Of a DNA stretch of 52,582 nt, positions 42,324-50,709 are shown one piece after another. The stretch comes from Rhodovastum atsumiense (lineage in GTDB: Bacteria > Pseudomonadota > Alphaproteobacteria > Acetobacterales > Acetobacteraceae). The stretch lies in the NCBI GenBank assembly GCA_026225115.1, contig JAMFSE010000064.1, forward strand, positions 1 to 52,582, in the 5' to 3' direction. A program made the translations under genes and the position numbers. A model generated the notes under the pieces. It saw nothing but the letters and a program-made list of their open reading frames with translations, did no database searches and was not told the DNA's origin. Position 1 is the first letter of the stretch. Each line of letters begins with the position of its first letter.

Positions 42324-43079
42324 TTATTCCGTGTAGCGCTTTACTTCCGGTTGGATGTAGGCGGCGATGCCGGCCATGCCGGCGGCGTTAGGGTGCAGGG
42401 CCGGTTCCGGGGGGACCATTTTCGGGTCGACGTATAAAGCCGGGTCGGGTTTGCCGTCGCGCAGCAGGACGTGGCCGGCGTTGACGAAAGTGACGACCGG
42501 GCTGCCGGCGTAGTGCTCGGCCAGTGCAGCGTTGATGATGGCGGTTTGCTGGTCGACCCAGGCGGAGCGGATCGAGGGTAGGACGCCGAGCAGCAGGATG
42601 TGGGAATCGGGCAGGCGGGTGTGGGCGTTCTCGACCACGGCTTCGATGCCGGGGATGGTCATGGCGGCGCCCCAATGGACGCGGCCGAGGTTGTTGGCGC
42701 CGATCAGGATGATGGTGAGCTGCGGGTGCAGGCCGGCGACCTGGCCGTGGTCGAGGCGCCAGATCAGGCTGGAGGTGGTGTCGCCCACGAAGCCGAAATC
42801 CAGCGCGTCGTAGGGGGCGTAATATTCGTTCCAGATGGGCAGGATGTTGTCGTAGCCGAGCGTGCCCATGCGCTGCCAGTATTGGGTGATGGAATCGCCG
42901 AGCCAGACGATGCGGGCACCCGGATGCTGCTTGCCTTGCTGCAGCGAGTCGACCCAGCGGGTGTGCCACCAGGAGAGATTGTTGCGGCCGATGGGTGCGG
43001 TGGCGAGGTTGGTGGCGTGCGCGGTGGCGGTAAGGACGAAGGGGCTGAGCAGCAGCAGGGTTTGCAGGAATTTACGCAT
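42324..43079 (-). CDS. Exported SGNH/GDSL-type esterase
   Basis: A 251-residue protein with a signal peptide (MRKFLQTLLLLSPFVLTATA, cleavage near AHA). The block I motif is IVWLGDSITQYW with the catalytic Ser; block II GFVGDTTSSLIW and block III LIGANNLG follow, and HPNAAGM carries the catalytic His. The Asp usually three residues before the His is not seen (PEPALHPN), so the catalytic set differs from the standard. The substrate may be a polysaccharide acetyl ester or a lipid. It lies on the same strand and adjacent to uppP. Confidence 0.85.
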   Translation of the reverse strand: MRKFLQTLLLLSPFVLTATAHATNLATAPIGRNNLSWWHTRWVDSLQQGKQHPGARIVWLGDSITQYWQRMGTLGYDNILPIWNEYYAPYDALDFGFVGDTTSSLIWRLDHGQVAGLHPQLTIILIGANNLGRVHWGAAMTIPGIEAVVENAHTRLPDSHILLLGVLPSIRSAWVDQQTAIINAALAEHYAGSPVVTFVNAGHVLLRDGKPDPALYVDPKMVPPEPALHPNAAGMAGIAAYIQPEVKRYTE

Positions 43080-43916
43080 CTAGATCCCGACGATGATGGC
43101 AACAAATGCGAGCGCGCCGCCGATGGCACAGTACCAGGCGAAAGGTAGCAGCGCCCAGGAGTCGTGGTTATGAAAATAGCGCATCAGGAAGGCGGTGCTG
43201 AGCCAGGCGACGATGCCGGAGACGACCGCGGCGATCAACGAGATGCCGAACAATGCGTGGATTTCATGCTGGTGCATGAGCTCCGGGATTTCCGGCACGG
43301 CGGCGGCGAGAATGATCGGGGTGCCCATGAGGAAGGTGAATTTGGCGGCGGCTTCATGCGGGATGCCGCGGCGCAGGCCGCCGACGATGGCAGCACCCGA
43401 GCGCGAAATGCCAGGCAGGAAGGCGAGGCATTGGAAGAAGCCGATGACGAGGGCGTCCGCATAGGATAGGCTGCTGGAGGATTTGCCGCCGCGGGCGCGC
43501 AGGCGCTCACCCAGCCAGAGCAAGCCGCCATTGGCGATGAGGAACAGGCAGGCGGCGAGCGGGTTGGCGAAAAGATGGGCGACCGGCTTTTTGACGATTA
43601 TGCCGATGAAGACGGCGGGCAGCGTGGCGACGATCAGGCGGAGCAGCAGGCCGCGTTGGGTAGTGACTTCCGCTTCGTAGCCGCGGCCGAGCAGGCCTTC
43701 CAGCATGGCGAACCAGTCGCGCCAGAAATAGACCAGCAGGCCGACGGCGGTGCCGAGATGCAGCATTACCAGGAAGGGCAGGAAAGCAGGGGAGGCCTGG
43801 TTGATATTCCAGTGCAGGAGTTTTGGGACGATGACCGCATGGCCGAGGCTGCTGACGGGGAAAAGCTCGGTTGCCCCCTGCAAAACGGCGAATAGAAGAG
43901 CGTGCAGAAGGTCCAT
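43080..43916 (-). CDS. uppP: Undecaprenyl-diphosphatase
   Basis: A 278-residue inner-membrane phosphatase recycling the undecaprenyl carrier for cell wall synthesis. It has about eight helices, the TELFPVSSLGHAVIV motif near the N-terminus (usual form TEFLPVSSTGHL) and the second active-site motif LPGISRSGAAIVGGLRRG. It looks like the alternative UppP type with PVSSLGH and VIVPKLLHW. The ATG at 43916 fits the family start MDLLHALLFAVLQGATE. Its stop (43080) directly follows the SGNH start (43079), suggesting one transcript. Confidence 0.93.
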   Translation of the reverse strand: MDLLHALLFAVLQGATELFPVSSLGHAVIVPKLLHWNINQASPAFLPFLVMLHLGTAVGLLVYFWRDWFAMLEGLLGRGYEAEVTTQRGLLLRLIVATLPAVFIGIIVKKPVAHLFANPLAACLFLIANGGLLWLGERLRARGGKSSSSLSYADALVIGFFQCLAFLPGISRSGAAIVGGLRRGIPHEAAAKFTFLMGTPIILAAAVPEIPELMHQHEIHALFGISLIAAVVSGIVAWLSTAFLMRYFHNHDSWALLPFAWYCAIGGALAFVAIIVGI

Positions 43917-44011
43917 TGTGACTCCAGGATGGCTTTGGTGCTTCGTGACGGATGTGCCGTGGAAAGGCAATACGCTGCGCTGCACAAGAGAATCTTAGGC
44001 GCCGAATATAA

Positions 44012-44659
44012 TTATAATTTGTTGGATTCGGGTTTAATTCGCGGCGTTTTGGGTGGTTTGGCGGCGTCGGCGGCGCGCCAGAGATAGAGGGCGGCGGTGG
44101 TGCGGTAAGGGGCGTAGGCCTCGGCGAGGACGGCCAGGGCCTTGGGTTTGGGTTGGGCCTCCAGTTGGTGGATGCGGCGATAGCCCTCGCGGATGCCGAA
44201 ATCATCGACCGGGAAGACATCCGGGCGGCGCAGGTTGGAGATGAGGAGCATTTCCACTGTCCATTGGCCGACGCCGCGAAGGCTGGTCAGGCGCTCGATC
44301 AGGGCGGCGTCGCTGAGGTGGCGGGCGCGGGCGCGGGTGGGGATGGTGCCGTCCAAAGCGCGGCCGGCGATGTCGCGCAGCGCCAGGGTTTTGGCGCCGG
44401 AGAAGCCGCAGGCGCGCAAGGCGATGTCCGGCATGGCGAGCAGGGTGGCGGGGGCGGGCCAGTTGCCGTCGCAATGATCTTTCAGGCGGCCGAGGATGGA
44501 GAGGGCGGCTTTGGCGTGGAGTTGCTGGTGGGCGACGGCGGAGAGCAGGGCCTCGTAGGGCTCGGTGAAGTCGGGTTTGCTGCGTTTGAGCGGGCCGTAG
44601 GATTTGATGAATTTTCCGAGCGCCGGGTCGGCATTGGCAAGGTGCTCAAGGGCGGTCAT
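44012..44659 (-). CDS. DNA-3-methyladenine glycosylase II (AlkA-type, HhH-GPD)
   Basis: A 215-residue base-excision-repair enzyme. The helix-hairpin-helix motif is LTSLRGVGQWTVEMLLISNL, followed by the catalytic Asp in DVFPVDDFGIREGYRR. It lacks the N-terminal domain of E. coli AlkA, as in the short AlkA/MPG II forms. It would cut alkylated purines. It stands alone; the region downstream is A/T-rich. Confidence 0.9.
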   Translation of the reverse strand: MTALEHLANADPALGKFIKSYGPLKRSKPDFTEPYEALLSAVAHQQLHAKAALSILGRLKDHCDGNWPAPATLLAMPDIALRACGFSGAKTLALRDIAGRALDGTIPTRARARHLSDAALIERLTSLRGVGQWTVEMLLISNLRRPDVFPVDDFGIREGYRRIHQLEAQPKPKALAVLAEAYAPYRTTAALYLWRAADAAKPPKTPRIKPESNKL

Positions 44660-44734
44660 GGGGCTGGCGTAACATGGAAAAGGCGCTTGCGCATCACGGC
44701 GGAGCTAGTGTGGCTCCGCCGTGCGTTTGCCAGG

Positions 44735-46828
44735 TTAGCCCGGGTGTTTTGGCTGTTCCGGATGCGGGGGTTCCGCATGCGGGGCTGGGGCCGGATGCGG
44801 CGCCTGCACGGGGTGCACCTGCACCATGGCGGGCGGACGGGCGGCCTGGGCGGCCGGGTGGAAAACCGGCGGAGGGGCGGGGTGCGGGGCTTCAACCGGC
44901 GGGTGGAAAACCGGGGCGGCAGGATGCGCTGCCTCAGCCGGCGGGTGGAATGCCTGGGTTACCGGCATAGGGTGCGCCTGTGGTTGCGGGTGGAAGGCTG
45001 GGGCGGGAGGATGCGCGGCCTCGGCCGGCGCGTGATAGGCCTGGGCGGCCGGCATCGGGTGAGCCTGCGGTTGCGGCTGGACTCCGGGCGCGGGTGGATG
45101 CGCCGGCTGGGGCGGATGGAATATTTGGGTGGCCGGCATGGGGTGTGCCTGGTTTTGTGGTTGCGGCGTTTGCGGGTGGACGAATTGCTCGGGGGCGTGG
45201 TTCATCGCGTCCGGGCGGATATTTTGCGGATGCGCGCCGGGCGGCGGCGGCGGCGCGTGGTAGCCGGGCGCGGTGGCAAAGTTTGGACGGTTGGCAGCCT
45301 GCATCGGCATTGCGCCGTGCGGCGCGGGGGCACCCGGGACGCCCGGTGCGCCTGGGCGGGCGTTGAACGGTTCGTGCGACAGGGTGGCCGGCGGCGGGCT
45401 ACGGCGCGCCGCGAATTGCGTCGGCCGCGGTGCCGTGCCGGGGCGGAGTTGGGCCATGGGTTTGGCTGCTTCGGGCAGGCGGAACGCGGCGGGCTGGCCG
45501 GCCGGGTGCCCGGGTTGCTGGGTACCGGTCATTTCGACGGAGCGCGCCGAGGCCAGCATGGCCTGGGGGGCCGGATGGGCATAGCCGCCGACATGTTCGC
45601 CGTTGCGCATGACGTCGGCCGGGACATAGGTGGCGCCGCGGCGGTTGGCGAGCCGGTCTGGCGTGAAGTTTCCGGCGTTGTAATTGTTGTTGAAATTGCG
45701 GACGTTCACCTCGTTGATCTGGCGGATATAGGCGGGCGAGGCGTGGTAATGCGGGTAGTAGGGCTCATTGGGGCCAAGCGGCACCCAGCCGACGGAGCCT
45801 GAGGAGAGCGCTGCTGCGGTGATGCCGGCGGCAACCGCGACGCCGAAGAAGGTTACCACGGCCGGGGCATAGACGGGCTGGTAGGATGGGCCATAGCCGC
45901 CCTCGGCCGAATAGGCTGGGGCAGGGGCCCAGCCCCAGCGATTACCGTCATCGACCCAGCGGCCGTAATGGAAGGGAGCAAAACCCCAGGGTTCGTTTTC
46001 CACCCAGGTCCATCCCCAGGGCGCCACGTTCGCCCAGTAGCCGTTGCGATAGGGCGCCCAGCCGGAAGCGACGTTTGGATACCATACGGCGCCGTATTGC
46101 TGGCTCTGGTTCCAGCTGCCGTATTGGCCGAGCTCGGACGTGCCGGTCATTTGCTGGACGACGGGGGGTGCGTAGGACGGTGGTGGCGGGGCGTTTTGCG
46201 CCAGCACGGTGCTGGTGAAACTGTCCTGCTGGGCCTGGCCGAGCTGCAGGGTTGTCTGGTCGGCGCCGGAGAGATAAGCGGCCTGGCCGGCGGCGAGCTG
46301 CTGGGTGGCGCCGGGGGCGGTTACCGTGGCGGCGCCTTGAAAGACATTGACGGTGGTTGGATTGTTGGTGTCGCCGGCGACGACATCGTATTCGCCGTTC
46401 TGGGCGATGGCGACGGTGCCGCGCGGGGTGGTGACGGCAAAACTCTGGCCGGGTTGCAGGTCGTTGATGGCGTAGACGGCTTCACCCTGGCTTTGGGTGG
46501 CGGCGAAATTATTCTGGTCGAGGCCGGTGACCTGCAGCTCGGTATCGGCGGCAAGGCTGATTTTGCTGGAGTCCAGCGCGATGGCGGCGTTTGCGTTATC
46601 CTGGGTGTAGAGCGTGTCGCCCGAGCTCACCGGATAGTTCAGCGCGGCTTGCGCCCAGCCGCCGGAGCCGGAGCCGTCGAAGGAGACGTTGCCGTTCAGC
46701 GCTGCGATCTGGCCGACGCGGGACGGCGGCGTTGCATCCTGCGCGAAGGCCGGCAGTGCCGGGAGCGCCAGAGTGAGGGCGGTCGTGAGGCTGAGCACAT
46801 GGCGCAGTGTGAAATTCGATGGGGTCAC
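44735..46828 (-). CDS. Exported FecR-domain/DUF6600 protein with His/Pro-rich tail
   Basis: A 697-residue protein. A signal peptide (VTPSNFTLRHVLSLTTALTL) ends near AFAQD. A FecR-like beta domain (about 35-200, with NGNVSF, NFAATQSQGEAVYAI, VTTPRGTVAIAQNGEYDV) is followed by the W/Y/P-rich DUF6600 part (WAPYRNGYWANVAPWG, then RWGWAPAP). The last 250 residues are Pro/Ala/His-rich with tandem units around QPQAHPMP...AYHAP. The start is GTG at 46828 with AGGAG 8 bases away. A cell-envelope role, perhaps metal-binding by the tail, is inference. Confidence 0.85.
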   Translation of the reverse strand: MTPSNFTLRHVLSLTTALTLALPALPAFAQDATPPSRVGQIAALNGNVSFDGSGSGGWAQAALNYPVSSGDTLYTQDNANAAIALDSSKISLAADTELQVTGLDQNNFAATQSQGEAVYAINDLQPGQSFAVTTPRGTVAIAQNGEYDVVAGDTNNPTTVNVFQGAATVTAPGATQQLAAGQAAYLSGADQTTLQLGQAQQDSFTSTVLAQNAPPPPSYAPPVVQQMTGTSELGQYGSWNQSQQYGAVWYPNVASGWAPYRNGYWANVAPWGWTWVENEPWGFAPFHYGRWVDDGNRWGWAPAPAYSAEGGYGPSYQPVYAPAVVTFFGVAVAAGITAAALSSGSVGWVPLGPNEPYYPHYHASPAYIRQINEVNVRNFNNNYNAGNFTPDRLANRRGATYVPADVMRNGEHVGGYAHPAPQAMLASARSVEMTGTQQPGHPAGQPAAFRLPEAAKPMAQLRPGTAPRPTQFAARRSPPPATLSHEPFNARPGAPGVPGAPAPHGAMPMQAANRPNFATAPGYHAPPPPPGAHPQNIRPDAMNHAPEQFVHPQTPQPQNQAHPMPATQIFHPPQPAHPPAPGVQPQPQAHPMPAAQAYHAPAEAAHPPAPAFHPQPQAHPMPVTQAFHPPAEAAHPAAPVFHPPVEAPHPAPPPVFHPAAQAARPPAMVQVHPVQAPHPAPAPHAEPPHPEQPKHPG

Positions 46829-47089
46829 CGGAGGCTCCTGATTATTGTGTTGCTGTCTTGTTGTCGGGCGCGTGTCGTTACGTATGTGGTGCGCCGCCGT
46901 TGAAGTTACTATGGCGATGATGATGGCATTGCCGAGGCATGTTTGCGGCGATGGATTGGCGGCGCGGTGTGTTGCGCGCTGCAACAATGCTTTACATTCC
47001 GATGCTCTCGGCGCCGCAAACTTGCCGCAAATTATTGGCAGTTTTTAAAATTGACATGAAGACAAGCGGGTGACCGCAAGGAGTTTGAG

Positions 47090-47332
47090 ATGCGTGGAGC
47101 GAGGATGAATTTTGTGAAAGCTTCGAGGACGGCGATGGTGCTGTGCGGGCTGGGCTTGGCGCTTTCGGGTTGCGTGGTCTATCCATCGAGCTATGGCTAC
47201 GGTTATGGCGGCGGCGGGTATTATTCGGCGCCAGCCTATTACGCGCCGCCGGTGGTGGTTGGCGTCGGTGGCGGCTGGGGATGGGGCGGCGGATGGGGAC
47301 ATGGCTGGGGTGGCGGCGGGCATTGGCATTAA
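47090..47332 (+). CDS. Small Gly/Tyr/Trp-rich lipoprotein
   Basis: An 80-residue lipoprotein with the lipobox LGLALSGCVVYP (Cys28). The mature part is low-complexity: YGYGYGGGGYYSAPAYYAP, then GGGWGWGGGWGHGWGGGG and HWH. AAGGAG lies 6 bases before the ATG. Function unknown; such sequences occur in surface-anchored glycine-rich proteins. Divergent from the DUF6600 gene across 260 bases, which also has a W/Y/P-rich part. Confidence 0.75.
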   Translation: MRGARMNFVKASRTAMVLCGLGLALSGCVVYPSSYGYGYGGGGYYSAPAYYAPPVVVGVGGGWGWGGGWGHGWGGGGHWH

Positions 47333-47456
47333 ACTCCGCATTGCGCCGTTTAAGAATTACCAAGAAGCCATTTAGGTTTTAGCAGCTTCCGGCGTCATCA
47401 TCCCTATGTCCCGTTCATGCGATCGCGATGATGCGGCGTGGTGAAGGAGATGAATG

Positions 47457-47960
47457 ATGTCGAGTCCGGAAAGTCTGAAAGATATTTATGCCGATGAGAT
47501 CAAGGATCTTTGGTCCGCGAATGACCAGATGGCGAAATCCGTGAAAGCCATGGCAGGGCGTGTGCATGATGCCAAGCTGAAGCAGACGCTGGAGTCGTCC
47601 TACGAAGGCATCAACAAACATGCCGATACGTTGAAGGGACTGCTCGAGAAGAACGACGAAGAGGCGAAGCCGGAGAAATGCATGGGCATGGCGGGGCTGA
47701 CCTCGGAAGCGGAAAAACATACCGCCAAGGAAGCGCCGGAAGATGGCGAGCTGCTCGATATTATCGTGCTCTCACAATATCAGAGAATGTGTCATTACGG
47801 GATTTCGGGTTTCGGCACCGCCGCGACTTACGCCAAGGCGCTGGGTAAGAAAGATGATGAGAAGATTCTGAAGTCCATCGTCGCCGATATTTATCAAGCC
47901 GATGAATATGCAACGAAACTTGCCGAAAAGACCGAACGGGTTGTCGCCAAGGCAGCTTAG
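47457..47960 (+). CDS. YciE/YciF ferritin-like protein (DUF892)
   Basis: A 167-residue four-helix protein of the DUF892 family: SLKDIYADEIKDLWSANDQM is the usual start, and helical carboxylate/histidine positions recur (KHADTLKGLL, SEAEKHTAKEAPEDGE, YQRMCHYGISGFGTAA). Members are stress-induced and have a ferritin fold with a di-metal site. I chose the second of two adjacent ATGs (47457), as AAGGAG is then 7 bases away. A strong terminator follows. Confidence 0.92.
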   Translation: MSSPESLKDIYADEIKDLWSANDQMAKSVKAMAGRVHDAKLKQTLESSYEGINKHADTLKGLLEKNDEEAKPEKCMGMAGLTSEAEKHTAKEAPEDGELLDIIVLSQYQRMCHYGISGFGTAATYAKALGKKDDEKILKSIVADIYQADEYATKLAEKTERVVAKAA

Positions 47961-47973
47961 GCGTTTGGTTTTG

Positions 47974-48001
47974 AAGCGGGGTGAGAAATCACCCCGCTTT
48001 T
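47974..48001. terminator. Bidirectional terminator overlapping a stop codon
   Basis: Stem AAGCGGGGTGA, loop GAAA, stem TCACCCCGCTT with T on both sides. The right half includes the last codons and stop of the PLP decarboxylase gene (stop 47989-47991). Confidence 0.88.
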
Positions 48002-49398
48002 GCGCGTTCGAGTACCGCGGCCGCGAAAGCGTCGATATCGGCTTGCGTGGTACGGTGATTGACGATTGCTGCGCGGATGGCCAGGCGGCCATCGATGATG
48101 GTGGTGGACGGGGCGAATTCCCCGGATTCCTGCAGGTCGGCGACCAAAGATTCTATTTGCGCGTCGGACAGATTATGCGGCCTAAAGCAGACAATGTTCA
48201 AGCCGACCGGGGCTGCGAGTTCCAGGCTGTTGCTGTTGTTGATGATATATTCGAGATGTCTGGCGAGTGCGCAGGTTTGGTCAACGATCGTGCTTAGCGC
48301 ATCGGACCCATAGGCCGATAGGGTCATCCATATTTTCAGGGCGCGGAAACCTCGCGAAAGGTCCGGGCCAAGATCGCAGGGCCAGGGTTCACCGCCGGCG
48401 AGGCCGCGTTTGGCGCCCGCCAGGTAACTGGTTTTTTGCGCGAAGGTGGCGAGCGCGATGCCGGGGTCGCGGATCAGGACGCAGCCGGCATCGTAAGTTA
48501 CTTGCGCCCATTTGTGAAAGTCGAAGGCGATGGAATCGGCGCGTTCCAGGCCGGCCAGGCGCGGTTTGATTCTGGGCGAGAGGGCGGCGAGGGCGCCGAA
48601 AGCGCCGTCCACATGGAACCAGGTTTTTGTCGTGGCAGCGATATCGGCGAGTGCTGTCAGGTCGTCGATGGCGCCGACGTCTACCGAGCCCGCGGTGCCG
48701 ATGATGAGGAAGGGTTGCTTTCCCGCCACGATATCTTCGCTGATGGCGGCTTGCAGTTTGGCGATATCGATGCGGTGGTCGGCGCCGGTGGGGATCAGGC
48801 GCAGGGCATTGGACCCGATGCCGGCCATGTCCATGGCGCCGGGAATGCAGCGGTGGGCAGAGGCGGCGGCGTAGGCGGTTAGCTGCGCCGTGGCGATGCC
48901 GTGCTGGCGGACGTCAGCACCCAGCGCTTGGCGGCGGGCGCAAAGGAGTGCCACGAAATTGGCCATGGAGGAGCCGGTGAGCAGGACACCGCCGGTACTG
49001 GGCGGCATGCCCAGCATTTCCGCCGCCCAGGCAATGACCTGGCGTTCCACGGCGATGCCGGAATGGTCGCGGCCGCCGCAATTGGCGTTCATCGCTCCGG
49101 CGAGCAATTCGGCTAGCATTGAGATCGGATTGCCGCCGCCATGGACCCAGCCCATGAACCGCGGGTGGGTGTTGCCGGTGACGTAGGGTTGGATGGTCTC
49201 GGTGAAGCTCTGGTAGAGGGTGGTTGGATCGGTGGGCGTTGTGGGCAAGGGTTTTTTGAAGCTGTCGCGGATCGGGTCGGGCATTTTTTGCCAGACGGGG
49301 ATGTGGCGCAGGTTGGCCAGATGGTCGATCATGTCGTCCATCATCTGGTGGCCGAGGGTGCGCAGGTTGGACCAGTCGGTCGGGTCTAGGGTGGGCAT
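47989..49398 (-). CDS. PLP-dependent group II amino-acid decarboxylase
   Basis: A 469-residue enzyme of the aromatic-L-amino-acid decarboxylase class. It begins MPTLDPTDWSNLRTLGHQM, has HPRFMGWVHGGGNPISML near 75, the substrate-side GTAGSVDVGAIDDL, and the PLP-binding Lys in SIAFDFHKWAQVTYDAGC. The usual HVDAAYGG block reads FHVDGAFGAL. The substrate could be an aromatic acid, Glu or another amino acid; the pattern resembles the general 'pyridoxal-dependent decarboxylase' class. It is a single gene; its stop lies in the terminator hairpin shared with the YciE-like gene. Confidence 0.9.
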   Translation of the reverse strand: MPTLDPTDWSNLRTLGHQMMDDMIDHLANLRHIPVWQKMPDPIRDSFKKPLPTTPTDPTTLYQSFTETIQPYVTGNTHPRFMGWVHGGGNPISMLAELLAGAMNANCGGRDHSGIAVERQVIAWAAEMLGMPPSTGGVLLTGSSMANFVALLCARRQALGADVRQHGIATAQLTAYAAASAHRCIPGAMDMAGIGSNALRLIPTGADHRIDIAKLQAAISEDIVAGKQPFLIIGTAGSVDVGAIDDLTALADIAATTKTWFHVDGAFGALAALSPRIKPRLAGLERADSIAFDFHKWAQVTYDAGCVLIRDPGIALATFAQKTSYLAGAKRGLAGGEPWPCDLGPDLSRGFRALKIWMTLSAYGSDALSTIVDQTCALARHLEYIINNSNSLELAAPVGLNIVCFRPHNLSDAQIESLVADLQESGEFAPSTTIIDGRLAIRAAIVNHRTTQADIDAFAAAVLERAKAG

Positions 49399-49414
49399 GG
49401 TTGGGTCCTGGGGT

Positions 49415-49445
49415 GGTGGGGTAGCGGAGCTACCCCACCCTACGG
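49415..49445. repeat. Family C repeat (C4)
   Basis: GGTGGGGTAGCGG then AGCTACCCCACC and CTACGG. A perfect palindrome just upstream of the decarboxylase start. Confidence 0.85.
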
Positions 49446-49463
49446 TGTGGGGCGTTTAAACAG

Positions 49464-49492
49464 AAAAGCCCCGAATTGCTTCGGGGCTTTTT
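49464..49492. terminator. Bidirectional rho-independent terminator
   Basis: Stem AAAAGCCCCGAA, loop TTGC, stem TTCGGGGCTTTT. It ends the leftward livK transcript and could also block readthrough rightward. Confidence 0.9.
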
Positions 49493-49511
49493 AGTTTGGC
49501 ATCGAAACCTT

Positions 49512-50630
49512 TTACGGCTTCAGCGCGAAGACGGTGTAGTTGCCGTCGTGGAATTTGTAGATGGCGTAAGCGGCGTTGACGACGTCGCCTTTGGCATCGA
49601 AGCTGATCGGGCCGAGGACCGAGGGCCACGGGCCGCCGGCTTTCAGCTCTTTGGTGACGATGGCGGGTTTGGTGCTGCCGGCTTTGGTGGCGGCTTCGGC
49701 CCAGACCTGGAGGGTGGCGTAAGAGTAGAGGACGTAGCCGGTCGGGTCGAGTTTGGCTGCGGTCAGCTCGGCGACGACGGCGGCGGCGGCGGGGTCTTTT
49801 TCAGCCGGCGGCGGGAAGGTCAGCAACACGCCCTCGCCGGCCGGGCCGGAGACTTGCCAGAAGGCTTGGGTCGCTGCTGCGTCTTCCGAGAAATATTGCG
49901 GGGTAAAGCCCTGGGCCGCACCCTGACGGACGATCAACCCGGTATCGGAATAATAGCCGCCGAGATAGACGAAGGTGATGCCCTGTTGTTTCAGGCGGCT
50001 GACCAATGCCGAATAGTCTTTGTCGCCGGCGGTGAAGGAGGTGTTATAGACGACGGGAATGCCAAGCGTTTTGAGGTTCATGCGAACCTGGTCGGCGATG
50101 CCTTTGCCGTAGGTTGAGTTGTCATCGAGCACGGCAATTTTGGCTGTGGGAAAATGATCCTTGATATATTCCGCGGCGACCTTGCCTTGCTGATCATCTC
50201 GGCCGCAGACGCGGTAGGTGAAGGGCGTGCCGTCATCGGTATATTGCGGATTGGTGGAGGCCGGCGAAATTTCGATGATACCGCTATCGGAATAGACTTT
50301 GCTCGCAGGGATTGAGGAGGACGAGCAGAAATGACCGTCCACCACGACGACGCCATCGGAGACCAGCTGGTTGGCGGCGGTGACCGCCTGTTTCGGGTCG
50401 CAGGCGTCATCGACGGCTTCTTCCACGAGCGGCTTGCCGAGGACGCCGCCTTTGGCGTTGATGTCGGTGACAGCCTGGTCAAAGCCGGTTTTCAGCTGGG
50501 TGCCGAAGGCGGCGTTGGAGCCGGTGAGTGGGCCGGCGACGCCGACCTTGGTTTGGGCCTGGGCCGGCGATGCCGCCATGGCAACGCCGAGGGCGAGCGT
50601 GGCTGCTGCGCCTAAGAGGATGTTTCGCAA
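49512..50630 (-). CDS. livK: Branched-chain amino acid ABC transporter, periplasmic binding protein
   Basis: A 372-residue binding protein with a signal peptide (RNILLGAAATLALGVAMA, cleavage near AQA) and the family patterns KVGVAGPLTGSNAAFG, DDACDPKQAVTAANQL and VDGHFCSSSS. The start is TTG at 50630 with AAGGAG 8 bases before it; there is no ATG. It is the last gene of the operon livM-livG-livF-livK and would deliver leucine/isoleucine/valine, though the binding preference is not decidable. Confidence 0.92.
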   Translation of the reverse strand: MRNILLGAAATLALGVAMAASPAQAQTKVGVAGPLTGSNAAFGTQLKTGFDQAVTDINAKGGVLGKPLVEEAVDDACDPKQAVTAANQLVSDGVVVVDGHFCSSSSIPASKVYSDSGIIEISPASTNPQYTDDGTPFTYRVCGRDDQQGKVAAEYIKDHFPTAKIAVLDDNSTYGKGIADQVRMNLKTLGIPVVYNTSFTAGDKDYSALVSRLKQQGITFVYLGGYYSDTGLIVRQGAAQGFTPQYFSEDAAATQAFWQVSGPAGEGVLLTFPPPAEKDPAAAAVVAELTAAKLDPTGYVLYSYATLQVWAEAATKAGSTKPAIVTKELKAGGPWPSVLGPISFDAKGDVVNAAYAIYKFHDGNYTVFALKP

Positions 50631-50709
50631 TATAATTCTCCTTGTTGGTAGGCTTGGTTATAAAGGGCAAATGCGATGTCGGGAGTATGCGCCCAAATTC
50701 TGGGCAGCA

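Noticed and set aside
44153-45802. Rightward 549-residue frame antisense to the AlkA-type and DUF6600 genes
   Set aside because: Gly/Arg-rich shadow; the leftward genes have clear domains.
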